Made by a program: the position numbers and the translations under genes. The notes beneath the pieces were generated by a model. It was not told where the DNA came from, did not search any database, and worked only from the letters and a program-made list of their open reading frames with translations. Shown here piece after piece: positions 23,319-32,397 of a DNA stretch of 64,000 nt. Numbering within the stretch: the first letter of the stretch is position 1; the number at the start of each line of letters is the position of its first letter. Source of the DNA: Parafrankia discariae (GTDB lineage Bacteria; Actinomycetota; Actinomycetes; Frankiales; Frankiaceae); contig NZ_KB891159.1 of assembly GCF_000373365.1 (NCBI RefSeq), positions 1-64,000 on the forward strand, read 5' to 3'.

Positions 23319-23759
23319 ATGACGAAGTACGCCGCCTACGCGAGCAACCTCGATCCGGCGCACATGAAGCAGCGCGCGCCACACTCCCCGGTGATCGGCA
23401 CCGGGTGGATCAGGGGCTGGCGCCTGACCTTCGGCGGTGAGAACGTCGGCTGGGACGGAGCGCTGGCGACCATCGTCGAGTCGCCCGGCGCGGACGTGTA
23501 CGTCCTGCTGTACGATCTCGACCGCTACGACCTGGAGCGCCTGGACATCTGGGAGGGCGCCGACACCGGCCTCTACACCCGCATCAGGGTGCGGGTGTCG
23601 ACGCTGGACGGCGAGAGCCTGGCCTGGACGTACATCCTGAACACCTACGAGGGCGGGCTGCCGTCACGCAACTCCCTCGACCTGATCGCGGACGCGGCCG
23701 AGAAGGCCGGCGCCCCCTCCGACTACGTCACCGAGCTCCGCGGACGCCCGATCGCCTGA
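23319..23759 (+). CDS. gamma-glutamylcyclotransferase-like protein
   Basis: A 146-residue GGCT/AIG2-fold protein. It opens with the substrate loop YAAYASNLDP, the family YxSNL motif, and continues VIGTGWIRGWRLTFGGEN and VYVLLYDLDRYDLERLDIWEG, where the family catalytic Glu sits (IWEGAD). It may release 5-oxoproline from gamma-glutamyl amines or peptides. A GCS2-type glutamate ligase lies 1.4 kb away, but a shared pathway is only conjecture. The ATG is weakly preceded by GGAAGAG. Divergent from lpdA. Confidence 0.78.
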   Translation: MTKYAAYASNLDPAHMKQRAPHSPVIGTGWIRGWRLTFGGENVGWDGALATIVESPGADVYVLLYDLDRYDLERLDIWEGADTGLYTRIRVRVSTLDGESLAWTYILNTYEGGLPSRNSLDLIADAAEKAGAPSDYVTELRGRPIA

Positions 23760-23774
23760 TCCCGGGCGCCCGAC

Positions 23775-23804
23775 CCACCCGGCCCGCCCAGGTGGGCCGG
23801 GTGG
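23775..23804. terminator. hairpin terminator after the cyclotransferase gene
   Basis: A perfect 11-bp stem, CCACCCGGCCC (23775-23785) with 23794-23804, loop of eight bases, 15 bases after the stop codon. Confidence 0.7.
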
Positions 23805-23806
23805 CA

Positions 23807-23838
23807 CCGGACGACCTGGCCTAGGCCAGGTCGTCCGG
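23807..23838. terminator. 32-bp perfect palindrome overlapping the amidohydrolase stop
   Basis: CCGGACGACCTGGCCT (23807-23822) is followed immediately by its exact reverse complement (23823-23838). It includes the last codons and TAG of the amidohydrolase and lies two bases after the previous hairpin. It likely ends both converging transcripts. Confidence 0.6.
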
Positions 23839-25074
23839 GCCCGCCGGGTCGGCCGAGCGGTCGAGCAGCTCACAGGCGGCGGCGGAGAGGAACCTCACAC
23901 CCACGCCGACCGCGCGCTCGTCGACGTCGAAACTGCCCTGGTGCAGGTCGTAGGTGGGGCCGCCCGGCGTGCGGGTGCCCAGCCGGGCCAGCCCCCCGGG
24001 CACGTGGGTGAGATACCAGCCGAAGTCCTCGCCGCCGAGGGACTGGGCGACCGAGGTGGCCGCCTCGTGCCCGAACACCGCGTCGACCACCGCGCCGAAC
24101 GCGTCGACGACGTCGGCGTGGTTGACCACCGGCGGGACGCCGCGCACGTAGTCGACGGCGAGCTGCGCGCCGTAGGGGGCGACGAGCTGCTCGGCGAGGC
24201 GCTCGACCAGCTCCGGCGCCGCCTCCCAGGTCTCCCGGGACAGCGTGCGGACCGTCCCGCGCAGCTTGCCGGTGCGTGGGATGGCGTTCGTCACGGTGCC
24301 GGACTGGATCTGGCCCCAGACCAGCGAGAGCGCGGAGCGCGGGTCGACCCGCCGGGACAGCGCGGCCGGCAGGTCCACCGCCAGCCGGGCGAGGGCGTAG
24401 ACCAGGTCGACGGTGTTCTGCGGCCGCGAGGTGTGCCCGCCCGGCCCGGCCAGGGTGATCTCCACCGCGTCGGCGGCCGAGGTGATCGGGCCGGAACGCA
24501 GCCCGATGGTGCCCACGTCGAGCGCGGGGTCGCAGTGCACGGTGATCGCCGAGGTCACCGGCTTGAGCACGCCGGCGTCGATCACGTCGAGCGAGCCGCC
24601 GGGCATGGTCTCCTCGGCCGGCTGGAAGAGCAGCCGCACGGTACCCGGCAACGGGTGGGCCCGGGCGTGCTCGGCGAGCGCCAGGCCGGCGCCGAGGGCC
24701 ACGGTGGTGTGCACGTCGTGCCCGCAGGCGTGCGCGACACCCGGCACCGTCGACCGGTACGGGACGTCCTTGACGTCGGCGAGCGGCAGCGCGTCCATGT
24801 CGGCGCGCAGCATCACCACGGGGCCGCCCGAGTCGACCCCCGCGCCGATGTCGCACCACAGGCCGGGCACGTCGGGCAGGCGCTGCGGGCTCAGCCCGGC
24901 GGCCAGCAGCCGTTCCTCCAGGACACGCGCCGTGCGGTGCTCCTGGCGGCCCAGTTCTGGGTGGGCGTGCAGGTCACGCCGCAGCGCGATCAGCTCGTCC
25001 TCGTGCTCCGCGAGCCAGGCCGCCGTGATCGGCATGCCCGCCGCGGCGGTCCTGTGCGTCATGTCCACTGTCAT
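23821..25074 (-). CDS. M20-family amidohydrolase (AmiA/AmiB-like)
   Basis: A 417-residue M20D peptidase/amidohydrolase. The metal-binding framework is intact: HACGHDVHTTV (His, Asp), FQPAEETMPGGS (Glu pair), VHCDP (His) and the late SLGGEDFGWY (Glu). The dimerisation domain carries GGHTSRPQNTVDL. Family members hydrolyse N-acyl amino acids or hippurate/indole-acetyl conjugates; the substrate cannot be read here. Its position beside lpdA and the cyclotransferase parallels the amiA1/amiB1 neighbourhood of mycobacteria. The final codons form half of a perfect palindrome. Confidence 0.9.
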   Translation of the reverse strand: MTVDMTHRTAAAGMPITAAWLAEHEDELIALRRDLHAHPELGRQEHRTARVLEERLLAAGLSPQRLPDVPGLWCDIGAGVDSGGPVVMLRADMDALPLADVKDVPYRSTVPGVAHACGHDVHTTVALGAGLALAEHARAHPLPGTVRLLFQPAEETMPGGSLDVIDAGVLKPVTSAITVHCDPALDVGTIGLRSGPITSAADAVEITLAGPGGHTSRPQNTVDLVYALARLAVDLPAALSRRVDPRSALSLVWGQIQSGTVTNAIPRTGKLRGTVRTLSRETWEAAPELVERLAEQLVAPYGAQLAVDYVRGVPPVVNHADVVDAFGAVVDAVFGHEAATSVAQSLGGEDFGWYLTHVPGGLARLGTRTPGGPTYDLHQGSFDVDERAVGVGVRFLSAAACELLDRSADPAGPDDLA

Positions 25075-25114
25075 CTGCCGGGCCGGGCCCTCCGCTGTCG
25101 CTCCGGCTGGCCGG

Positions 25115-26263
25115 CTACCCGTGGGTGACCGGTCGCCCCGCGTTCATCTCCGCCAGCAGCGTATCGACCACGGCGGTGAGGTCTCCGCCGGCCCGCCGAG
25201 CGGCGAGCTCCTGTCGGGTGTAGCTCGCCCCGGAGGCGAGGATCCGGTTGACGTCGGTCAGCTCGGTCTCACAGCCGAGCCGGCGGGCGACGGGGAGCAG
25301 ATCCTCGACGAGGTCGGCGATGTCGGCGCGTACCGGGCGCACCGTGCCGCGGTCGTCCACCATGATCTTCGCGTCGAGGCCGTAGCGGGCGGCCCGCCAC
25401 TTGTTCTCCTGCACCACCCAGCGGTGCGGGGCCGGCAGCTTGTAACCCCGGTCGAGCTGGGTGTTCATCCGGTCGACGATGCACTGCGCGAGCGCCGCGA
25501 CCGCGCCGACCTCGAGCAGCGTCGGCAGGCCGTCGCAGATCCGCAGCTCGACGGTGCCGAAGTTGGGGTGGGGACGGATGTCCCACCACACCTCGCGGAT
25601 CGTCTCGATGGTGCCGGCCGTCACCAGGGTCTCCATGAACCCCTCGAACGCCGCCCAGTCCTCCAGGGGGTAGGGCAGGCCGGCGGTCGGCAGACTCTCG
25701 AACACCCGCGACCGCGACGACGCGAGCCCCGTGTGCGCGCCGAGCCAGTAGGGCGAGGAGGCCGAGAGCGCCAGGAAGTGCGGGATGTAGGACATCAGCG
25801 CGTTCACGATGGGCATCGCCTTCTCCGGCGAGCGCACACCCACGTGGACGTGCACCCCGAAGATGAGCAGCCGCCGGGCCAGCCACTGCATCCGGCCGAC
25901 CAGGCGGTCGTAGCGGTCGTCCGCGGTGATCTTCTGGGTGGAGTACTCGCTGATCGGATGGGTGCCGGAGCACATCAGGCCGATGCCGCGGCGTTCGGCG
26001 AGGTCCCGCAGCACCTCGACCGTGCCGAGCAGGTCGGCGGTGGCCTCGGGCACGGTCTGACACACCCCGGTGATCACTTCGATGGTCGACTCGAAGAGTT
26101 CGTGCTTGGCCTTGGCGGCGCCCTCCTCGCCGACCTTGCACCGCAGGTCCTCGAGGATCTCGGACGCGTCGCCGCGCAGGTGCCGGCTCTGCAGGTCGAC
26201 GAGTTCCAGCTCCCATTCGATCCCAAGGCTGGAACTCGGGGACGACGAGAAGGGAATGTGCAC
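25115..26263 (-). CDS. carboxylate-amine ligase, GCS2 family (YbdK/EgtA-like)
   Basis: A 382-residue glutamate-cysteine ligase family 2 protein. Signatures are LGIEWELELVDLQS at the N-terminus, KHELFESTIEVITGVC, GVHVHVGVRSPEKAMPI, SASSPYWLGAHTGLASSRS, and the WWDIRPHPNFGTVELRICDGLPT segment that lines the active site. YbdK relatives ligate glutamate and cysteine weakly; other members act in ergothioneine or unknown pathways. GTG 26263 is preceded by GGAGGAG. Nothing nearby indicates ergothioneine synthesis, so the product is open. Confidence 0.85.
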   Translation of the reverse strand: MHIPFSSSPSSSLGIEWELELVDLQSRHLRGDASEILEDLRCKVGEEGAAKAKHELFESTIEVITGVCQTVPEATADLLGTVEVLRDLAERRGIGLMCSGTHPISEYSTQKITADDRYDRLVGRMQWLARRLLIFGVHVHVGVRSPEKAMPIVNALMSYIPHFLALSASSPYWLGAHTGLASSRSRVFESLPTAGLPYPLEDWAAFEGFMETLVTAGTIETIREVWWDIRPHPNFGTVELRICDGLPTLLEVGAVAALAQCIVDRMNTQLDRGYKLPAPHRWVVQENKWRAARYGLDAKIMVDDRGTVRPVRADIADLVEDLLPVARRLGCETELTDVNRILASGASYTRQELAARRAGGDLTAVVDTLLAEMNAGRPVTHG

Positions 26264-26473
26264 CGCGGCTCCTCCGGGTGAGCGGGCCCGCCAGCGCGCG
26301 GGCCCGGAACTCGGGCAGCGAGCTCTCCGGGCTGGTTACCCAGATCACGCGGCCGTACCCCCGGAAGGGACGAAGAGACACCCCTGACGGGTCATTGGCC
26401 ACGCGTGCCTCAGTGTCCGGATTAGCTCCGACTGAGAGCTATCTTAGTTTGACTTTTCGTGGCCGTGCGTACT

Positions 26474-28300
26474 TCAGCGCGACTGGGCGGGCTCGGCCTT
26501 CACAGGTGCCGCCGGGCCGGGAACGGCGGGAGCGACCACGCGGATGCCGAGCTCGCGCAGCTGTCGCTCGTCGATCGCCGTGGGAGCGCCGGTCAGCGGG
26601 TCCAGCCCGGACTGGGTCTTCGGGAAGGCGATGACCTCACGGATGTTGTCCTCACCCGCGAGGATGGCGACCAGCCGGTCGATACCGAACGCGAAGCCAC
26701 CGTGCGGCGGGGCGCCGTACCCGAACGGGGTGAGGAAGAACCCGAACCGGGCCTTCGCCTCCTCCGGCGAGATCCCCAGCAGGCCGAAGACGCGCTGCTG
26801 CAGCTCGCTCTCGTGGATCCGGATCGACCCCGAGCCCAGCTCCCACCCGTTGAGCACCAGGTCGTAGGCCAGACTGCGCACCGCCAGCGGCTCGGACTCC
26901 ATCTTCTCGACGTCGTCGGGGTGCGGCCGGGTGAACGGGTGGTGCCCCGGCTTCGGCCGCCCGGTGGCCGCGTCCACCCCGACGAACAGGGGGAAGTCCA
27001 CCACCCAGGCGAAGCGCAGCTCGCCCGAGCCGGCCGGCGGGCGCCCGAGGTCGTTGCGCAGCTGGCCGAGCACCTCGCAGGTGGTCTCCCACTCGTCCGC
27101 CACCAGCAGCAGCAGGTCACCCTCCTCGGCCGCGGTCGCCGTGACGATCCCGGTGAGCTCCGCGGGGGAGAGGAACTTCGCGACCGGCGACTCCAGCGCC
27201 CCGGCGGCGGCGACGCGCATCCACACCAGGCCCTTCGCGCCCAGCTTCTTGGCGCGGTCGGTGAGGGTGTCGAGCGCCTTGCGGTTGTGGGTGGCCGACC
27301 CGCCCGGCACCCGGATGCCCTTGACCGCCGGGGCGCCGGCGAACGCCTTGAAACCGCTGTCGGCGAAGATCGCGGTGAGCTCGACGAGCTCCATCCCGAA
27401 CCGCAGGTCCGGCTTGTCGACCCCGAACCGGTTCATCGCGTCATGCCAGGTCAGCCGCTCGATCTCCGGCACGGCGCGCCCGGAGCCCGCCACGGCCGTG
27501 GCGGCGGCGGAGAGCACCGCCGCGGAGACCACGTCGAGGATGTCGTCGACCCCGACGAAGCTCATCTCCAGGTCCAGCTGGGTGAACTCGTACTGCCGGT
27601 CGGCGCGCAGGTCCTCGTCGCGCAGGCAGCGCGCGAGCTGGAAGTAGCGGTCCATCCCGCCGACCATCAGCAGCTGCTTGAACAGCTGCGGCGACTGCGG
27701 CAGCGCGTAGAAGCTTCCCGGGAACTGCCGGGACGGGACGACGAACTCGCGCGCGCCCTCCGGCGTCGACGGCATCAGCAGCGGCGTCTCCACCTCGACG
27801 AACCCACGGTCGGCGAACGCGGTGCGCAGCGCGCCGAGCACCGCCGAGCGGGTGCGCAGGTTGCGCTGCATCCGCTCGCGGCGCAGGTCGAGGTACCGGT
27901 AGGTGAGCCGGGTGCTCTCCTCGACCGAGTCGGCCCGGTCGTCGAGCGGGAACGGCGGCGGCGCGGCGACCGAGAGCACCTCGACGGCGCAGTCCGTCAG
28001 CTCGATCCCGCCGGTGGCCAGCGCCGGGTTCGCGGTGCCCTCCGGACGGGTGGTGACGGTGCCGGTGATCCGCAGGACGTACTCGGAGCGGGCGTCGACC
28101 GAGCCGTCGACGACGCACTGCACCAGGCCCGAGTGGTCGCGCAGGTCGACGAACATCAGCGACTGGCCGTGCTGGCGGCGGTGCGCGACCCAGCCGCAGA
28201 CCGTCACCCGCTGGCCGGCGTTGCCGAGCCCCAGATCACCGCACAGGTGGGTACGCATCACGGTGCTGTGCGTTCCGGGCGTGCTGGCGGCTGTCGACAT
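26474..28300 (-). CDS. aspS: aspartyl-tRNA synthetase
   Basis: A ~608-residue bacterial-type class II synthetase. The OB-fold anticodon domain is MRTHLCGDLGLGNAGQRV and GWVAHRRQHG. Motif 2 lies around FQLARCLRDEDLRADRQYEFTQLD. A GAD insertion domain (about 300-430) and motif 3 GFAFGIDRLVAILAG follow, before the C-terminal PFPKTQ-like IAFPKTQSGLDPLTGAP. It charges tRNA-Asp. ATG 28300 is placed about nine bases after AGGA; ATG 28306 and a shorter start at 28258 (where strong similarity begins) are alternatives. The leader contains repeated ATCAGCAA units. Confidence 0.97.
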   Translation of the reverse strand: MSTAASTPGTHSTVMRTHLCGDLGLGNAGQRVTVCGWVAHRRQHGQSLMFVDLRDHSGLVQCVVDGSVDARSEYVLRITGTVTTRPEGTANPALATGGIELTDCAVEVLSVAAPPPFPLDDRADSVEESTRLTYRYLDLRRERMQRNLRTRSAVLGALRTAFADRGFVEVETPLLMPSTPEGAREFVVPSRQFPGSFYALPQSPQLFKQLLMVGGMDRYFQLARCLRDEDLRADRQYEFTQLDLEMSFVGVDDILDVVSAAVLSAAATAVAGSGRAVPEIERLTWHDAMNRFGVDKPDLRFGMELVELTAIFADSGFKAFAGAPAVKGIRVPGGSATHNRKALDTLTDRAKKLGAKGLVWMRVAAAGALESPVAKFLSPAELTGIVTATAAEEGDLLLLVADEWETTCEVLGQLRNDLGRPPAGSGELRFAWVVDFPLFVGVDAATGRPKPGHHPFTRPHPDDVEKMESEPLAVRSLAYDLVLNGWELGSGSIRIHESELQQRVFGLLGISPEEAKARFGFFLTPFGYGAPPHGGFAFGIDRLVAILAGEDNIREVIAFPKTQSGLDPLTGAPTAIDERQLRELGIRVVAPAVPGPAAPVKAEPAQSR

Positions 28301-28323
28301 GGCCATCCGTCCTGTGTCACCAC

Positions 28324-28393
28324 TTGCTGATGTCACCGATTTGACTTGCTGATATCGCCTTGACTTGCTGATATCGCCGATTTGCTGATGTCC
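28324..28393 (-). repeat. four ATCAGCAA units in the aspS leader/promoter region
   Basis: TTGCTGAT (plus strand) recurs at 28324, 28346, 28365 and 28382, spaced 22, 19 and 17 bases, with partly conserved flanks (TTGAC, ATCGCC). It ends 24 bases before the aspS start. It may be an operator array or slippage product. Confidence 0.6.
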
Positions 28394-28581
28394 ATCGGTA
28401 GCTGATCCGACTGACGCGGCTGCTGAGGGGCCGTGTCAGGTCGCTGTCGACCCTATCGGACGGCTCCACCGATGATCGCCGCGTGGGCCGGGGTGGCGGC
28501 CGCGCCGCCGGCGCTCAGGTCCGGCGGGGGCCTGAGTTCGGCGGGGCCTGAGTTCGGCGGGGGCTCGGGTTCGGCGGGCGC

Positions 28582-28995
28582 TCAGGGCCGGCGGGGAGTG
28601 GGCTCGGCTGGGCGCAGGGCCCGGATGAGGCGCGCCGCCTCGGACCGGGTGCGATTCGGCAGCCGCAGGATCTGCCGCCCGCCGGGGGTCTTCAGCTCGA
28701 CCACGATCACCTCGCCGTGCCGCAGGCCCCGGGAGGCGGAGACGTCCCGGCGGTCGTAGGAGACGTCGAACCAGTCGCCCTCGCGCGGGAAGGGCGCGAC
28801 CACCAGCAGCCGCCGCGTGGTCAACATGATCCAGCGGGACGTGCCGAGGCGATGCCCGACGAACCGCTCGGCCTTCGCGGTGACGCGCCCGCCACCGGTC
28901 GGGTCCGTCATCCGCCCGCGCAGCACGACCTCGATGAGCTCTCCGTCCTCAAGCGGCACCCGCGGGGGCTTCCGGACGGAGGGGACCAGGGACAC
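28582..28995 (-). CDS. conserved hypothetical protein, PH-like fold suspected
   Basis: A 137-residue soluble protein read from GTG 28993-28995. It has alternating strands with basic turns: [81 protein letters not shown], and a last helix [10 protein letters not shown]. The pattern of a transporter-like W-x-M-L-T-x-R-R-L-L-V strand and a terminal helix resembles bacterial PH domains (YokE/DUF), but I cannot name it. Divergent from the purine nucleoside phosphorylase 84 bp away. No clear ribosome binding site. Confidence 0.65.
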   Translation of the reverse strand: MSLVPSVRKPPRVPLEDGELIEVVLRGRMTDPTGGGRVTAKAERFVGHRLGTSRWIMLTTRRLLVVAPFPREGDWFDVSYDRRDVSASRGLRHGEVIVVELKTPGGRQILRLPNRTRSEAARLIRALRPAEPTPRRP

Positions 28996-29067
28996 CCCAC
29001 CAGTGTGCTCCCGGAACGCCACGCGGTGCCGGGTCGGGGCCACGCGAGAGTGGTATGCCGCGGGCCG

Positions 29068-29073
29068 TACAGT
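29068..29073 (+). promoter_or_regulatory. -10 box TACAGT for a leaderless transcript
   Basis: TACAGT ends six bases before the GTG at 29080, with no ribosome binding site between. Confidence 0.48.
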
Positions 29074-29079
29074 CGCCTC

Positions 29080-29895
29080 GTGGCGGACAGCGGCATCATC
29101 AGCGCCCCCGACGCCGTCGCGTCGGCGGCGCGCCTGGTCGAGCGCACCGGAGTGGACCGGCACGACGTCGCGATCGTCCTCGGGTCCGGTTGGCGGCCCG
29201 CGGCGGACGTCCTGGCCGGTCTCGGTACCGACGTCGTCGACGTCGACTTCGCCGACCTGGGCGGCTTTCCCGCCACGGATGTCCCCGGCCACGCGCCCAC
29301 GGCCCGTTCCATCCTGCTCGGCGGGCGGCGGCTGCTGGTCTTCCTCGGCCGGGTGCACGCCTACGAGGGCCACGACCTCTCCCTGGTCGTGCACACCGTG
29401 CGCACCGCGCACGCCGCCGGCGCGGGCACCGTCGTCCTGACGAACGCGGCCGGCGGGCTGCGGTCCGACATGTACGTGGGCCAGCCGGTGCTGGTCGCCG
29501 ACCACCTCAACCTCACGGGCCGCTCGCCGCTGGTCGGCCCGCTGTTCACCGACCTCACCGACGCCTACTCGCCCCGGCTGCGCGCGCTCGCCCGCACCGT
29601 GGAACCGAGCCTGGTCGAAGGGGTCTACGCGGCGCTGCCCGGCCCGCACTTCGAGACACCGGCCGAGATCCGGATGCTGCGCGGGCTCGGCGCCGACCTC
29701 GTCGGCATGTCGACGGTGCACGAGACGATCGCCGCCCGCGCGCTCGGGGTCGACGTGCTCGCGCTCTCGCTGGTCACGAACCTGGCCGCCGGGATGACCG
29801 GCGCCCCGCTGGACCACACCGAGGTCCTCGCCGCCGGCGCCGCGGCGGCCGGCCGGATGGGCTCGATGCTCGCCGGGGTCATCGCCGCGCTTTGA
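29080..29895 (+). CDS. purine nucleoside phosphorylase (trimeric, PNP type)
   Basis: A 271-residue member of the low-molecular-weight trimeric PNP family. It has the phosphate site [53 protein letters not shown] (purine binding) and [15 protein letters not shown]. The base-contact segment reads [10 protein letters not shown] with the family Asn. It phosphorolyses inosine and guanosine compounds, following adenosine deaminase in the salvage path. The stop is 17 bp before pmmB, so the two probably form an operon driven by the leaderless promoter at 29068. Confidence 0.94.
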   Translation: MADSGIISAPDAVASAARLVERTGVDRHDVAIVLGSGWRPAADVLAGLGTDVVDVDFADLGGFPATDVPGHAPTARSILLGGRRLLVFLGRVHAYEGHDLSLVVHTVRTAHAAGAGTVVLTNAAGGLRSDMYVGQPVLVADHLNLTGRSPLVGPLFTDLTDAYSPRLRALARTVEPSLVEGVYAALPGPHFETPAEIRMLRGLGADLVGMSTVHETIAARALGVDVLALSLVTNLAAGMTGAPLDHTEVLAAGAAAAGRMGSMLAGVIAAL

Positions 29896-29912
29896 CCACC
29901 GAGGAGGGTGCC

Positions 29913-31730
29913 GTGACGGCGAAGGGTGCCGTGACGGCGGAGGCCGGCGGGCTGCCGGAGCCGCTGGCGTCGCGGGTCACCTCCTGGCTGGCGGCCGATC
30001 CCGACCCCGGCGACCGGGCCGAGCTCACCGGGCTGGTGGCCGCGGGTGACGTCCGCGCCCTCACCGGGCGTTTCGCCGGGCCGCTCGTCTTCGGCACCGC
30101 CGGGCTGCGCGGGCCGCTGCGGGCCGGGCCGGCCGGGATGAACACCGCCGTGGTGCGGCGGACCACCGCCGGTCTCGGCTCCTGGCTACGGCGCCGGGCG
30201 ACCGGCCCGCCGGTGGTGGTGATCGGCTACGACGCGCGCCGGCGCAGCGACCACTTCGCCCTGGACGCCGCCCGGGTCCTGGCGGGGCAGGGCGCCCGGG
30301 CACTGCTGCTCCCCGGACCGACGCCGACCCCGGTGCTGGCGTTCGCCGTCCGCCACCTGGACGCGACTGCCGGGATCATGATCACGGCCAGTCACAATCC
30401 GGCGTCCGACAACGGCTACAAGGTCTATCTGGGTGGTCCCGCGCGCCTTGGCGATCCTCCCGCGGGCCCCGACGGTTCCGCGGAACCGCCCGGTGCCGTG
30501 GGCGCCGTGGGCGCGGCGGGGCGGGGCGCTCAGCTCGTCGCCCCGGCCGACACCGAGGTCGAGGGCGAGATCGCCGCGGTCGGCCCGGCAGCGGAGATCC
30601 CGCTCGGCGACGGGTGGACACGCCTCGACGCCTCGGTCGTCACCGCGTACGTCGAGGGCGCGGTGCGCGCGGTCGACAGCGTCACACCGGTCGACACCGC
30701 CGCGCCGGTGGCCGGGCCGCCGCCGCGGATCGCCTACACGCCGCTGCACGGCGTCGGCGCGGACGTCCTGGCGGCGGTGTTCACCCGGGCCGGCCTGCCC
30801 GTGCCGGTGACGGTCGCCGGCCAGCGCGAGCCCGATCCCGACTTCCCGACGGCGCCGTTCCCGAACCCGGAGGAGCCGGGAGTGCTCGACGCCGTGCTCG
30901 CCCTGGGTGAGCACGTCGGCGCCGACCTGGTGCTCGCGAACGACCCGGACGCCGACCGGTGCGCCGCGGCCGTCGGCGGCCGGGTGCTGACCGGGGACGA
31001 GATCGGGCTGCTGCTGGCCGACCACGTCCTGCGGGCGCGGCCCGGACCGGTCGCGACGACCGTGGTCAGCTCCTCGGCCCTGGTGGAGCTCGCCCGCGAC
31101 CACGGCGTGCCGTGTACCCGGACCCTGACCGGCTTCAAGTGGATCATGCGTGCCGATCCCGGCCTCGTGTTCGGCTACGAGGAGGCCCTCGGCTACGCCG
31201 TGGCCCCCGACCTGGTGCGGGACAAGGACGGCATCACCGCCGCGCTGGCCCTCGCCCGGGCCGCCCAACGCGAGAAGCGCGCCGGTCGGACCCTGCTGGA
31301 CGTCCTCGACGACCTGCACCGCCGCATCGGCGTGTTCGCCACCGGCCAGGTGTCCGTCCGCCTCGACGATCTCGCGGCCGTCGGCGCGGCGATGCGCCGG
31401 CTGCGGACGTCCCCGCCCGGCCGCGTCGCCGGCCGTCCCGTGACCGCCGTCCGCGACCTGCTCACCGGCGACCCGCCCACCGGCGCGGCGGACGGCCTTC
31501 CACCCGCGGACGTCCTGATCCTCGACCTGGACGGCGGGGCGCGGCTCGTGGCCCGGCCGAGCGGCACCGAGCCGAAGCTCAAGATCTATCTGCAGGCCGT
31601 CGCGGATCGGGCGGCCGTGGCGGCGATCGGCCCGGCCGCCGCGCGCCGCCGTGCCCACACCGAGCTGGACGCGCTGCGCGCCGGCGCCACGGCCCTGATC
31701 GACTTCGGCCCGGGTCAGACGGCGCCGTAG
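29913..31730 (+). CDS. pmmB: phosphomannomutase / phosphoglucomutase (PmmB-like, phosphopentomutase candidate)
   Basis: A 605-residue alpha-D-phosphohexomutase. Phospho-Ser160 lies in TASHNPASDNGYKVY, the metal loop in NDPDADRCA, the sugar loop in FGYEEALGY, and the phosphate site is RPSGTEPKLKIYLQ. Its place between purine nucleoside phosphorylase, upp and deoC suggests it may interconvert deoxyribose or ribose 1- and 5-phosphates as a phosphopentomutase, feeding DeoC; that is inference. An Ala/Gly/Pro-rich insert sits at about 175-207 after the active-site loop. GTG 29913 follows GAGGAGG five bases away. The 3' end overlaps upp by 16 bp. Confidence 0.9.
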   Translation: MTAKGAVTAEAGGLPEPLASRVTSWLAADPDPGDRAELTGLVAAGDVRALTGRFAGPLVFGTAGLRGPLRAGPAGMNTAVVRRTTAGLGSWLRRRATGPPVVVIGYDARRRSDHFALDAARVLAGQGARALLLPGPTPTPVLAFAVRHLDATAGIMITASHNPASDNGYKVYLGGPARLGDPPAGPDGSAEPPGAVGAVGAAGRGAQLVAPADTEVEGEIAAVGPAAEIPLGDGWTRLDASVVTAYVEGAVRAVDSVTPVDTAAPVAGPPPRIAYTPLHGVGADVLAAVFTRAGLPVPVTVAGQREPDPDFPTAPFPNPEEPGVLDAVLALGEHVGADLVLANDPDADRCAAAVGGRVLTGDEIGLLLADHVLRARPGPVATTVVSSSALVELARDHGVPCTRTLTGFKWIMRADPGLVFGYEEALGYAVAPDLVRDKDGITAALALARAAQREKRAGRTLLDVLDDLHRRIGVFATGQVSVRLDDLAAVGAAMRRLRTSPPGRVAGRPVTAVRDLLTGDPPTGAADGLPPADVLILDLDGGARLVARPSGTEPKLKIYLQAVADRAAVAAIGPAAARRRAHTELDALRAGATALIDFGPGQTAP

Positions 31731-32338
31731 ATCCGGTCGCCGGCGTCGCCGAGCCCCGGCACGATGTAGGCGGTGTCGTTCAGTTTCTCGTCCACCACGG
31801 CGGTGACCACGCTGATGTCGAGGCCGCTGCCCTCCAGCGCGGCGATCCCCTCCGGCGCGGCGACGACGGAGACCACGACGATGCCGGTGGTACCACGCGC
31901 CGTGAGCAGCCGCAGCGCGTGCAGCGCGGAGCCGCCGGTCGCCAGCATCGGGTCGAGCAGGAACACCGGCCGCCCCGCCAGCTCCGCCGGCACCGACTCC
32001 AGGTAGACCCGGGGCTCGAAGGTCGTCTCGTCGCGGGAGAGGCCGATGAACGCCGTGCGCGCGTCCGGCATCAGCGTCAGCGCGGCCGGCAGCATGCCGA
32101 GACCGGCCCGCAGCACGGGCGCCACCACCGGCTCGGCCGCGAGCACCACCCCGGCGGTGGTCGCCAGCGGCGTCGTCACCGAGACCGGCATCGTCGGCAG
32201 GTCCCGGGTCGCCTCGTAGACCAGCATCGTCGCCAGGTCGTGCAGGGCGGCGCGGAAGGCGGCGCGCGCCGTGCGCTCGTCCCGCAGGACGGTGAGCGCG
32301 GCCGCTGCCAGCGGATGATCGACGACCTGAACCTGCAC
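31715..32338 (-). CDS. upp: uracil phosphoribosyltransferase
   Basis: A 207-residue UPRTase: VVDHPLAAAALTVLRDERT at the N-terminus, PVLRAGLGM, PRTase loop VFLLDPMLATGGSALHAL (DPxxATGG), and the uracil-binding tail YIVPGLGDAGDRIYG. It makes UMP from uracil and PRPP, recovering the base released by DeoA-type reactions. GTG 32338 is preceded by AGGAG six bases away. Its last 16 bases overlap the end of pmmB on the opposite strand. Confidence 0.96.
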   Translation of the reverse strand: MQVQVVDHPLAAAALTVLRDERTARAAFRAALHDLATMLVYEATRDLPTMPVSVTTPLATTAGVVLAAEPVVAPVLRAGLGMLPAALTLMPDARTAFIGLSRDETTFEPRVYLESVPAELAGRPVFLLDPMLATGGSALHALRLLTARGTTGIVVVSVVAAPEGIAALEGSGLDISVVTAVVDEKLNDTAYIVPGLGDAGDRIYGAV

Positions 32339-32397
32339 GGTTGGCTCCTACCGGGACACTCGAGAACCCACACTGCCCATGGGCGATGATGCAAGGT

